NCBI GenBank assembly: GCA_963691655.1
Contig: OY829326.1
Span: forward strand, 57,529,776-57,593,775
DNA length: 64,000 nucleotides
Source: Toxonevra muliebris
Taxonomy: Eukaryota > Arthropoda > Insecta > Diptera > Pallopteridae
Reading direction: 5' to 3'
Both the position numbers and the translations under genes were made by a program. This document shows, one piece after another, positions 48,663 to 59,689 of this stretch (the first letter of the stretch is position 1; each line of letters starts with the position of its first letter). The notes beneath the pieces are model-generated. The model saw only the letters and a list, made by a program, of their open reading frames with translations, was not told where the DNA came from and made no database searches.

Positions 48663-50963
48663 ATGAAATTGATTAAATCTTAAAAGAATAGTTAATGTCT
48701 TAGCACCTTTAGTCTAACGTGTTGGTTAACCCGGCGTCAATGAAAATACTTCTTGTTACACTTTCTATGAACTGGGTGTGTGATACCCGTGTAACAATAA
48801 ATCCTTCAAATCCTAGATTTTTTTTAAGGTTTAGTTTAGAAAAAAAGGAAAATAACATTAAAATATTCTCTTCATCTAAAATATATTTTTTTTCAAACAC
48901 CATAGCATACTTTGCATTGCCAAAAATATTATGAAACTTCTTTAAATGGTAATTTAAGTTTTTATTGTTATTCGGGTAAAATATTCTCGATTTTTGTAAT
49001 TCGATAATCGAATTCTTTATATGTATTTTATATCTTCAACAAAATTTCCATAAGTTTTCTAAAGTCATCATCATCAGCCATCAATTATCACATCATTCAA
49101 TGACGGTACAGTGCAAGCCAAACAAAATTCTATTACATTTATTGCATGCATATATAGTATATGCAACAACGCCATCACTCTTCATTAAATATGTCTTCAA
49201 ATGGCATTGTTGTTTTTCTTTATGCTATTGCTATTTTCGTTGTTGCAGCTGTTGTTGTAAGTGACAAAATCCATCAATGTTAATTTTCGTACAATTTTAT
49301 TAAAGGAAAGTCGCGTCAAAATGTGACAAAAAAGCAATGAGCAAGTGAATAAAATAGCAAAATACCAGCAGCAGCAACTGAAATGTTGACAACGCGAGTT
49401 GTAAATTTATGCAAATTTCCAGAAGGACTATAACAACAAAAAAAAGAAAAAAATAAACGAACCACACAATAATACAACACCTCATACATTGGAAAAAGAT
49501 GTGGTAAAAATGAAAGAAAAATACGCGGCAATGGCAGGCATAAAGTGGTGAATGATGAAAAACGCAACCAAACCCCATGTTAAATTATGCAAATTTGATT
49601 TCTATGAATGAAGGAAGAACGAACTGACTTGTGGCTGACTTTGAAGTTCTGTCATTGTCATTAAGCACAAACACATCGACATATACATATGTGGCAACTG
49701 CCATACTACACATATGTATGCATATATGCATATGCGAGTGAATATATGCATCGATATATTTTATAAAAAATTTACAACTTAAGTCCTTTACATCGCAAGC
49801 CAAGTAGGCAAGCCAGCAAGCAAGCAGACAGACATATACACAGGCTAGTAGAATAGAATAAGGTCCTTAAGCAGCGCGTCATTTGATTAGAATATTCATG
49901 CACTTTGGTGTCGTCATCGTCGTCGTTGTCGTCGTTGTTGTCGTTCATTCATTTAGTGTCATCAGCAGCAATGCTCATATACATAAATACACATATGTAT
50001 GTATGCATAAATGCATATGCGTGTATGTGTGTGTATGCATATGTGCTTGTGCATGTTTGCAATCAACAAAATTGTCTGTTGCTTGTATCTGTATATGTAT
50101 GTGTTTGTGTTGTTGCTATTTCATCGTCAATGTCGTTTGTTCATTCAACGTGAATGTTCAACTGACAGTTTTGTCAGGAGAATAAAAATGACATGTTGCT
50201 TCAATGAGAGAAGACTGCTTGGTTGCTATTTCTGGTTACTGCTATTGCTGCTACTTTGTGGTAGAGTTGTGCTATTGGTGTTGGCAATAATGATGGCAGC
50301 AGCGGCGGCTTAATATTTGCATAAGTAGTGGTGCAAATGCTGCTACTTGCTGTTGACGCTCTACACAGCTGACAGTAATCGTAAGTGAAGTTGAGTTTCC
50401 AATTTTTTTGTTGTTGTCGTTTTTGAGGCTTTTCAACTTGAAAGTCAATTTAGCAGGCGGTGCATATTTAGTACGGGTGCTGAATGCATGCGTTGGACAC
50501 ACACATATTATTTCTGAGTGATGGTTATGCAGAGGTATCGTCATCGTCATCGTCATCATCGTCATTATGTGTGATGAGTTGCATGAAGACGCTGTCATCC
50601 AGTACTTAAGTACTATAAGCAAATTAGCAGTAGAATGAGAGAGAATGTTTTAACTAATATGAGAATTTCAATGAATAGACTGATATAATTTAGTATGATG
50701 TATGAAATTCTTAGGATACTGGAACCTGAAAGCTTTTTGCATCTTAATTTGAATGAAGTAGGCACTAAAGAAAACCAAATTTAATTGACTTGAGTCTAAA
50801 ACTAATTAGTTCATCTTACACTGTATGTTAGAATACCTAGAGACAAACATCAAGTCGCTGAAATAATCGAAAATTATTTATGTTTCGTTTTGTTGGATTT
50901 TCGTGATTACTAAACTCTATTTCGAAAAGAAGCAAACGACATTTAAAAATTCAAAAAGATGGA
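48663..50963. other. AT-rich intronic sequence with GTC/GTT and CAT microsatellites
   Basis: (GTC)n-like sequence lies at 49910-49946, a TATG/TGTG block at about 49990-50060 and (CATCGT)n at about 50538-50562. Overlapping open frames of about 100 codons on both strands between 49880 and 50620 arise from these repeats. Confidence 0.5.
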
Positions 50964-51041
50964 AATTTTTTGCGGTAGTTCTTGAATCAGAAGTAAACTT
51001 ACCACAGGTTTACACTTAATTTAAGAACTACCGCAAAAATT
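50964..51041. repeat. 78-nt inverted repeat (hairpin)
   Basis: Left arm 50964-50986 pairs with right arm 51021-51041 over ttttgcggtagttctt / aagaactaccgcaaaa, with one extra base on each side of this block in the left arm. Inner segments (aagtaaac and gtttacactt) can extend the stem, leaving a loop of about 10 nt. Confidence 0.8.
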
Positions 51042-51281
51042 ATTTAATAAGTGTAATTTAAGGAGTCCGAAAACACTGGTACCAGAAAATTTTGGTTTTC
51101 TCTATTTTTTATTCAGTATCATAGGTTTTTGACATTTGAGTTCTGGTGTGAATAGGAGCTGAGTATTTAAGAATACGATTAAACGACTAGAGTAATCGCA
51201 TTCAAAAAAAAAAAAAAAATATATATATATGATTGTGATTGCAGTAACTACAACTGTAATCTTCTTGATTTTATTGATTAC

Positions 51282-51328
51282 TTGAAGTTATATATAAACA
51301 GGTCAATGAACAAATGTAGTCATCACAA
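51282..51328 (+). repeat. 47-bp direct repeat, copy 1
   Basis: Matches 51767-51813 with two mismatches. The copies are 485 bp apart and enclose AT-rich sequence with no recognised coding region. Confidence 0.9.
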
Positions 51329-51766
51329 CAACAATGTATATAGAGACGGGCAAATCAGACGGCCGTTTCGGAATCCGCCACAATTCCTCATCAGTGATCT
51401 TAGTGATAGTTCTTAATCTTTCAATATCCTACATAAGCTACTAATATTTGAAATCATAACCCAGAATTACAGATTTGATTCCAAATATCTTCACTGAATA
51501 GAGATATTGAAAGAAACTACCACTACCGTTCTATACACTTACGTTGTTGTTTTTTTCCCATTGTAGCTAGTCTGCATAACAGTTCGTTATTTGAAAGTCT
51601 AGTACATGAGAGTGTGTGTGTGTTTGTGAGAAAATGATTCTAGGTGTCATTTTTTCTGAACGGTCCCCATTTGATCAGTTCATGATGGTTTTTTAGGAGA
51701 CTATGAAAATTAAATCTAGAGGTTAATTTTAAAAGTCATGACTTAAGTTCATGTCAATTTCGTTAT

Positions 51767-51813
51767 TTGAAGTTATATATAATCAGGTTAATGAACAAAT
51801 GTAGTCATCACAA
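51767..51813 (+). repeat. 47-bp direct repeat, copy 2
   Basis: Second copy of the 51282-51328 repeat. The pair could be a dimer of an old satellite or the ends of a short retroelement. Neither copy has TG...CA ends typical of LTRs. Confidence 0.9.
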
Positions 51814-54379
51814 TTGATATTGTCATCATATTGATTATTGTTGAAATTCCCAACGTATTTTTCTTGCTATATATATAAAGATAATTAAGATTTTTTGCTC
51901 TCAGATTAAAATTTGCGGCAGTTATTCAACATGCCTCATGAGAAGAACTTCAGCGTCGCGATTTTGTTTTATTTTTAATAAAAAAAAAAAAAAAAAAATT
52001 GTTTAATACCAAAAAATATAGCTAATAATATCCATAAATATTATTATTTCCTTACTTTCCTCTCTGCCCAAAAAAAATCCCAAAACATCCGCTTGATTTC
52101 AGCTCTTTTCAGTGGCCATACTTCTTAAGCAATTGTTAGCAAAAGTAATCGGTTAAGTCCCAGCTTTGATATGAATGCCACAAACAAACATATCAAACAG
52201 ATGGTATCAATAGTTTTGTCGAAATTGAACAGCCATTAGTGATGGAGTCCGTAGAGAGGAAAAGGAAATGTCAGATTATGTATTGTAGGTTCTCAAAACC
52301 TTAGTAAGGTAATTTTTCTTCAAGAATTATTTAATCAACAGAAAATTGGGCACACATGAGCAAAGAATATTGAAGTATTCATTGGGAAAGAGTAGTCTAA
52401 TTTTTAACGAAAAAGAAAAGAAAACTCAATCCTCCCCGAAGTAAAGTGAGAACATTGTTCCATGCAAAATCAAATCAGCAATAATATTTGTCATACAAAC
52501 GTCACTTTCTAGCGGCAAAAAAATAATAATTTATATTAACACGTATTCTAGTTTCAATTTCAATTAAACCAAAGCTTTTAACCCAAATAAAAAGTGTAAC
52601 ACAATAACTTTTTTTGTAACCATATGGTGACGCTGGGCGGATTCGGGTCAATTAAATAAATCGAATAATGTTTTCATATTTTAATTTAATTTTTCATTAG
52701 TCCTTTATTTGACACGAGGTTTTTCTCGAAAGATATTATCTAATTCTCTTGTGGTCTTGCCACTTGCATTTCTACGCAGATAGATTTTTTGAGCGATTCT
52801 GCTTTTACTTTCTCTATTGTGAAATACTCTTTGTAGTATTTTAGTTTTGCATTTAGTTTTAATTTATTTACCTTTTTTATTTAACTTTATATTTTTTTTC
52901 AATTTTAAACATTCAATTTTTAATTTTTCCAAAATTAAAAAACACAAATTGAATTTAACACCCAAACTCAATATGCCAATAATAATAAACAGAAATGTCA
53001 AAAGAGCGATCAGCATAAAACAGAAATTGTCGCCACAAGGGAAAATGTACCCGCCTCCTTTCATCTTTCCCTTCTCGCCTACAAACTCGACTCTGTTTAG
53101 AGAAAAATTCTTAGTGAAAAAGGAGACTTACGAGCTATATGGTTTTACCATTTTTAAAATTGTTTTACTGGAAATTTCAACAACGTTCAACAGCTGGAAT
53201 GTAATCAAGATGAAATCAGCGCTATCTATCAAGTCATGTTGTCTAATTACCTTCTATCATTTTGAGTTTTAGGACGAAACTTGTTGAAATTGCCCGAATT
53301 TCAGATCGATTTATAGGAATGTTGTCTAAAAAAATATTTCAGTTGCTCTTTTTTTAGTTTTGATAAATTTATTTCAATTACAAATATGATTTATAAACTT
53401 TCTTGTATTTAGTCACATTTGCTTTTTCTATAGCTGTGCTTAAAACTTAGTTTAGTTTAAATGTAAATGATTTGAACGCTTAATTATAATTACGCATCTT
53501 TAACATAAATATGCAAGTGACTTTACTGTTTTCCTTATTCAAGAAAATTCTTTCTCAAAAGCACTGCATGCATTAAAAATTATTTTATTTCTCTGTTAAA
53601 AGAAACATTTAAATAAGAATTCTTACTTCTTAAACAGCATGTGAATTTTTCAAGATTTCTTCTCCTTTAAAAGTTTTTGTAAAAAATAAATATAATTGTC
53701 TCACCGATTAGTCATGTAGACAATTTAAAATAGCTTTATTTTTGTCAACTGCATACATTTTCTTTCAACATAAATGTTTTTCGGACAGTCTGATGGACAT
53801 TTTCATTTAAAAATGTAACAATTTGTTTTTTTTTTTATTTGTCTTTGCCACAGTATTTTCAACATATAAACGTTTGCAAAATTTTTTAGCAATACTTTTT
53901 TTTTTAACATTTTTTGATGTGTAAACATTTTAGCTCACGGTATGGGCAAAATTTCAAATGTGTAAAATGTAAGAATAACTGTATCGTAAGATGTAAGATA
54001 ACCGTAACGTCCAGTTCCCCTCTCGCTCGCACTACTGCGCGGCATGACTGTGCTACTCTAAACAACAAAGAGAAAAGAAGAAGGGAGGGAGAAATTAAAA
54101 TACGAGCGGAGTTTGTACATTTATTCGTGGCAGAGTTATTTGTTGGTGTTAAAAGTATGGAGATCGACTGCTGTACAAGCAGAGAAGTCGCCGTAAACAC
54201 AGGTGTTTGATAGGTTTTACATTCCGTTAGTTAGATTGGATTAAAATTAAATATTTTTTAAAATATAAAATCAATACAAAATGATAAGTAATAAAGAATC
54301 TAGGTTTCAATAAATGTATAAACAAAATGTAGTGATGATGATAGCAAACCAATGCAATATAAAAATTTTGCTTTGTGCA
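51814..54379. other. AT-rich intronic sequence, no gene recognised
   Basis: Open frames at 52847-53272 (141 codons) and 53914-54210 (98 codons) have no family resemblance I can name. The short segment 54010-54060 is GC-rich (tcgctcgcac, actgcgcggc) against its surroundings and unidentified. Confidence 0.45.
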
Positions 54380-54383
54380 TTAA

Positions 54384-54587
54384 CCTTAGAAAGGCAACAC
54401 TTTTTATCTATGTAAATAGCAAATATGTTAAACAGAAAAAATTAAACTTATGTATTATAAAATCACTTATTTACTTCAACAAAAATACATTGTTTCTTAT
54501 TTTTATTAAATGCAGTTAAGGCAAATCTCTTTGCGGTGCTTTTAGAAAGTAGTGGGGTGACTGGTCACCCCTGTTGCCTTTCTAAGG
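54384..54587. mobile_element. piggyBac-type MITE flanked by TTAA
   Basis: A 204-bp element with perfect 16-bp terminal inverted repeats starting CCTTAGAAAGGCAACA (54384-54399 and 54572-54587), flanked on both sides by TTAA (54380-54383 and 54588-54591). TTAA target duplication and termini starting CCY are the signature of piggyBac elements, and the terminus closely resembles the canonical piggyBac end (CCCTAGAAAG). No coding sequence is inside. A subterminal palindrome ggggtgac-tg-gtcacccc (54554-54571) lies next to the right end and may be a transposase binding or folding site. Confidence 0.92.
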
Positions 54588-54608
54588 TTAAATGCGGAAA
54601 GCACTTAT

Positions 54609-54684
54609 CGTCGCCTGAGAATTGATTTGGAGTATGTGTGTACAAATTCATATACCTATACACCAAATCAATTCTCAGGCGACG
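54609..54684. repeat. Hairpin with a perfect 22-bp stem, flanked by TTAT
   Basis: 54609-54630 (begins cgtcgcctga) and 54663-54684 (ends tcaggcgacg) are exact reverse complements. The inner 32 nt can pair further, 10 of 14 positions, leaving a loop of about 8 nt. TTAT directly precedes the left arm and follows the right arm, which could be a 4-bp target duplication. It starts 18 bp after the TTAA of the piggyBac MITE. It could be a tiny foldback element or a small-RNA hairpin. Confidence 0.85.
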
Positions 54685-54689
54685 TTATG

Positions 54690-55310
54690 TAAAATGTTCA
54701 CATCTAATAAAATTTCAAACCGACAGGAAGAAAAACTTAAAGCACGGAAAAAAAGATGCAATTATAGCTGCGTATATTGGAACATATCGTGCCCGATGCA
54801 TTGAGTAAAAGAAAAATAATGCAACTACGATTTGGTGCAATTGCAAAATATTTTTGCATTCACAACAACAAATATATGCGATATGGAATAAAAATTTGCA
54901 TTTGCAATGATGCAAGACCATTTGCAATTTATAGTGAATTGGGCTATTATATATAAAAGATAATAATATCTAATACATTTTTAAGTTTATAAAAGAATTG
55001 TTTTAATTTGAATTATTTACCTAGCATTATAGATTATACATCAAATCCCTATATATGGCGATACATATGTGAGCTTATGTTTATGGCATTCAGTTAATTT
55101 AACTGTTTACACATCAAATATCTTGCGTGCCTTGCACACATCCATTTTTTTTTACATATTTTTTTTATATAAATTTTACTCAAACGGCATAATGATTTTA
55201 TCTTAACTTTTTTATTTCAACTTTAATATAAAATATGTGGAAAAGAGAATGATATAATTTCATAAGTTTTGGCTGAAGACTTTATATAGTTGCTCCAGCA
55301 GCATGATTAA
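54690..55310. other. AT-rich intronic sequence
   Basis: No repeat or coding feature recognised. tgcaatt/tgcatt words are frequent at 54755-54930. Confidence 0.5.
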
Positions 55311-55600
55311 GTAGCAATAACATAGTGGTAAGTGTGAAAGACTATAACGCAGGGCACCCAGGTTTTACCTTAGACACGGCCAAAAATCTAAAATGAAAGT
55401 TTTTCCACACGTCATCACCCATTGGCTAGCAATGGAAAACCTTCAAGATTTAAAATTTTTTAAGAATTGTTTTCATTCCGGCATAAAACTATAGGCCCCG
55501 CCCTTTCAATTTTGTGAACAAATATAGCTCACACAACATGAATGAATGCAAAAAGTTCGGTCTAAGGCCTCCATGGGCTGTAGTGCCATAAAAGAAGAAA
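55311..55600 (+). mobile_element. Degenerate tRNA-like SINE, copy A of a second family
   Basis: The head has a pol III A-box-like segment (catagtggtaagtgtg) and a B-box-like segment (cccaggttttacc), then cggccaaaaatct, a catcaccc...ggctagcaatgg block, a gcataaaactataggcccc block and the 3' part ggcctccatgggctgtagtg and ccataaaagaagaa. The same order of blocks appears in the copy at 60363-60612. No target-site duplication could be fixed. Confidence 0.7.
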
Positions 55601-57435
55601 AGGAAGCATAAATGAGTAAATTTAAGAACTAGTTGAAGATATCAGATTTCAAGCTTATTAAACTGTGCTGTGATCAACTCAGTCTTGTTAGAATTTCGAA
55701 TTGCATAATATGCAAAAATAGTGACATTTTTATGAACATTAGTAGATTACTAAGTAGTAGTAGTAAGACTAGAAAATAATATATGCTCTATGCTCAAGGT
55801 GAAAGTTTTTGAGCTAAATATGCAGTTGGTCTAATATTAAAGTTAATGGCACTTTTTAAGTATTGCTCGAATCAATTATGGTTTGACTGATATTTTCTTT
55901 TTACAATTCTCAAAAAGCACACGGCCTGATCTTTAAGTCGCTGGAGTTTTTTATATTCTCTATTGATTGTCTAGATATTGTGAGTTTATGGATATATTTC
56001 GAGACCCTGACTTGACTGGAAACTAAATTTATTCAGAAAGAAGAAGGGAAAATGGCATAGTATGAAAAGCATATGACGGAGAAAGATGATAGTAGTTTTC
56101 AACTTGTGGACTTTATTTCTAATTACTGAAAGTTAAACTATATATGGAACAAATTGAACTTGCCACAACTTTTAAAATTGTATACAAATATTTCTTCAAG
56201 CAAATGCATTCCGAAAGGAGGAAGCCCTACTGAGCATTTTTATCATAAGGATTTTGCAAGGCCAGTAAAATTCATATTTTTATTATTTGAAATTTTTGTT
56301 ATGGGAATGAAAAGGAGTTAGATAAAAATTCAGAAAATTAAACATTTCAGAGGAAATTATTGAAATTCGTTAGTTTTTAAAAATTAATTTAAAATCGGAA
56401 GAATCAAAATGAAACTTTGCAGTCTTATTTATAATATTATTGACACTCGTTTTATATAAATCACATGCCTTCTTATCTCCTCTCCTTTCCACCATTATCT
56501 AGTTTTCTTTTATAGGTACCCGAAAATTGGCGAATAATACCGGAAATTGGTTACCCTGTAAAGTTATTTAGTATTCATTTCAATTTACTTTCAGGAATTA
56601 AAAAAATGGAACTCAAATTATATTTTTATAGTCAGAGATTTAATACAAGGCCGAGGCCGCAAGCACTAAAACTCTGAATCTTTATTCAAAAATTTGTTTC
56701 TTATATACTATACAAAGTGTGGTGAAAACTTATTCTAACAATGGTGAATAGTACTAATTCTCTCTTTCACTTTCTAAGCTGCACTCACGAAATTACCCAA
56801 ACATCGTTGTCGCCATCGATGACCCGCTTCCGATTGGTTCATCGAACTGTGGGGTAGGTCAGTGTAGTGCACAGTACTGCAATAGCAGCAGTTGCTACAT
56901 ACAAACCAATAATATGCATCCTCAGCATATTTGACTTTCGATCCAATTTGGTAGCTCGTGTGCAACAAAGAAAATGAGTAACAAATGATGTAATGTATAA
57001 AGTAGAGTATTGGTACACTACAACCCGAGAATTGGTTACATACGTTTGTGCAACAAATATAATTATACATAATTGATTTTGTCATCTCCGAATTTTATAA
57101 ATTTTCAGTTCAGTTTATAAGAAAACGGATACCCGAAAATTTGTTAGTACCCGGGGAAAAACGTGATGCCGGAATATAATGGGTATTCGTCATAATAGTA
57201 TCCGGATAATACCTGAAAATCGCGGGTGAATCTGGATAAGCGAATGTCAACAGCACTACATCAAACCCATAAGAAGTTCTAAACTTACTAAGAAAGACTG
57301 TGGATGCAATATTGTTGGTCAATATTTTTCAGAGCCTGAAGAATAACACCATATCGAATACCAAAAAATACAAAAAAAGAATTTCTTTTGAGTTCGTGAC
57401 CCTTCTATCAACGCTATTTTGCATTATTTAGTTTC
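55601..57435. other. AT-rich intronic sequence with a more balanced segment at 56640-57250
   Basis: Words like acccgaaaattgg, acccgagaattgg and acccgaaaatttg recur near 56520, 57025 and 57130. Together with the balanced composition of 56640-56960 this hints at an unrecognised element, for example an LTR fragment. I could not place ends or a protein. Confidence 0.4.
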
Positions 57436-57439
57436 TTAA

Positions 57440-57855
57440 CCTTTAGAGGGCCGGCCATATTTCATAAAAACTTAAAATTTTTTTTATGTGAAAATTTTTA
57501 TTAATATGAAGTCTATTCGGTATATACAAAAGTCAATATACATATATAGGCACCTGTTTTGTCGACTCTCTGAAAAAATTTTCTAATACGTCTGAAATTG
57601 AAACCGATTCTGTAAATAGAATTTCAAAATGGCGTATCCAATATGTCGGACGGGGTCGACCCCAAGAACCCCCGAAAAACAAGTTTCTGACGAATTAGAA
57701 AATTTTTTCAAAAATTTGTCTCCATATTGGATACGCCGTTTTGAATTTTATGATTCTGTTTACAGCCCTGAAAACCCTCGAGTATTAAGTTTCATGATTT
57801 TTCTATAAACTGTATATTGTTGGGCACTATAGCGTCCACCCCGGTACTCTAAAGG
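57440..57855. mobile_element. Second TTAA-flanked piggyBac-type MITE
   Basis: A 416-bp element bounded by TTAA at 57436-57439 and 57856-57859, with short inverted ends CCTTTAGAG / CTCTAAAGG. Inside are further inverted repeats: aatggcgtatccaatatg (near 57628) pairs with the region near 57724-57741, and attttctaatacgtc near 57577 answers gacgaattagaaaat near 57689. A 12-bp perfect palindrome ggggtcgacccc lies near 57652. It has no coding capacity. The ends differ from those of the 54384 element, so it is a separate family that uses the same target. Confidence 0.85.
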
Positions 57856-57859
57856 TTAA

Positions 57860-59689
57860 GAGGAATTCTATATCGCAGTCGTCAATTTCTGTCAACAGTT
57901 CAAAATGTTTAAAATTTTAACAAAATGATAAAATTTCTTTAAATTCCTCTTTTAAATGGAATGACTTCCCAAATTTTACAAAATTTTGGCTATTACTTTA
58001 ATATATTAAATTTTTTTTTGCCAATAATTGAGCGTTTTTCTTGGTTAGTTTTTTACACCAAAATGCACTTGCACTGATAATGCCACAATTCGCATTTATT
58101 GCCACTCACATACACACAAACAAACAATATTAAATACATATGTACTGCATGACTGCCGCTACAACAACCACACACACACTCTCATATACATACATATACA
58201 CACATCTGGTGCATTGAACCAAATAATAATCACAAACATAACAATAACAATTACGCTTCAAAAATAAAAATCAAGTAAACAGTTCAATTAAACTTTTGTT
58301 CGTCCTTTTTCATGTCTCTAGCTTTTTACATACATGCATAGCAATTCAGTCCTCGACATTCCCTATTATCTATCTATCACAGTGTGCTCATAGTATTTCA
58401 GTATGTTTTGCAGCATTGCCACATTTTTGTTTGTGTTTTTTTTTCTTCTTTTTATTTTAATATGCTGGCAACTTTGTACAATAACATTTCATTTTATTAT
58501 GTCAAAGTTTTGTTTTTTTTTTTTGTTTTTCTTCTGGATATTTGTAAAATTTTTTCATTTATTTTTCTTACATTTGCACAAAGTTTACTTTTTATCACTG
58601 TATTCATATAGTGGTTGTTGTTGTCATAGTAGAGTAGCTACATCAGCAGATAGTATTCTGTAGCTTGCTCACCACTGTACTGTAAATATGATAATGTTGT
58701 TTTTGTTATTCATGTTGTTGTTCGTTGCAGTTACAGTATTTTTGCATAATACACACAAACCTATTGTTTACTTTTATTTTGACAGTATAAAAAAATTAAC
58801 AAAAATCAAAAAAAAAAAAAATAAAAAAATTATTTATATTTGTTTTTATATTCGTTGTTATAAAAAACAAAAATTTATAGAAGAAATACAAAAAAAAAGA
58901 AAAAAATATGTTATTTTATAAAAATAAAAAGCTTGTAAAATTTTAGAGCTTTTTGCTTTTTTATGTGTATTTTTATGCAAAAATACATATCACGACTCAT
59001 GTTCTTATGTATGCATGTAAGTGTATATATTGTGAGGAAAAAACCATATGTGACAATATAAACCACAAAGTGCATTTGTAGCAAAAAGAGTGGGTAGGTC
59101 AGCGAAGTAGAAAAGGGGAATTTATCAGAGATTACTAAAGAGATTCATATGTATGTTCATAAACACATACAAAGATACATCCATAATATACAAACAATTC
59201 ATTTAGTGAGAGTAGCTCGATTTGTGCTCCTGAAAACAAATTTACTATATAAAGATCCTCATTTAACCTTTTTAAAGTCGGGTAAAATTGAAGCCTTCAA
59301 AAAAATCTTAAACTTTATTAATTTGGGGTTCTGATTATTATTTTAGCATGCTGAGTTTGATTTCCATTTTCTGATTTCAAAAATTAGAAACGGTGAACTC
59401 GAAATGACATTAAAATGAAGGCATTCTATAAAATTTGAGCCACCTATTCAAAATTTTTGAAATCTAAATCAAATTCCGGTTTAGCGACCCTTTTTTCTTT
59501 TTCTTTTATGGTACAACAGCCCATCAAGAGCTTTTTGAAATTTAAATAAATTATTTTTAAGATGAGCATCACCACATGTGAAATGGCGAAAAGCACGCTT
59601 ATTTGGACATGCAATTGCAAATATCAAATCAAAGGCGTATCTCTCTCACATTGTGGGCAACATTATTGAAGAGCAGTTGGATGTATCAG
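57860..59689. other. AT-rich intronic sequence with CA/TA microsatellites and homopolymers
   Basis: CACACA/CATA tracts lie near 58110-58203, poly-T near 58510, poly-A near 58810. No coding signal. Confidence 0.5.

Noticed and set aside
49883..50622. Several overlapping ~100-codon frames on both strands
   Set aside because: They arise from GTC/TGT/CAT microsatellites; none has a coherent protein.
52847..53272. 141-codon plus-strand open frame
   Set aside because: AT-rich, hydrophobic/Asn/Lys composition with no recognised motif; no splice or promoter context. Left as unidentified intronic sequence.
53914..54210. 98-codon plus-strand frame with CVKCKNNC-like Cys pairs
   Set aside because: The Cys pattern is too short to be a zinc finger, and the opposite strand has an equally long frame.
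56640..56960. Solo LTR of a gypsy-type element
   Set aside because: Composition is suggestive but I could not find TG...CA ends, a target duplication or a primer-binding site.
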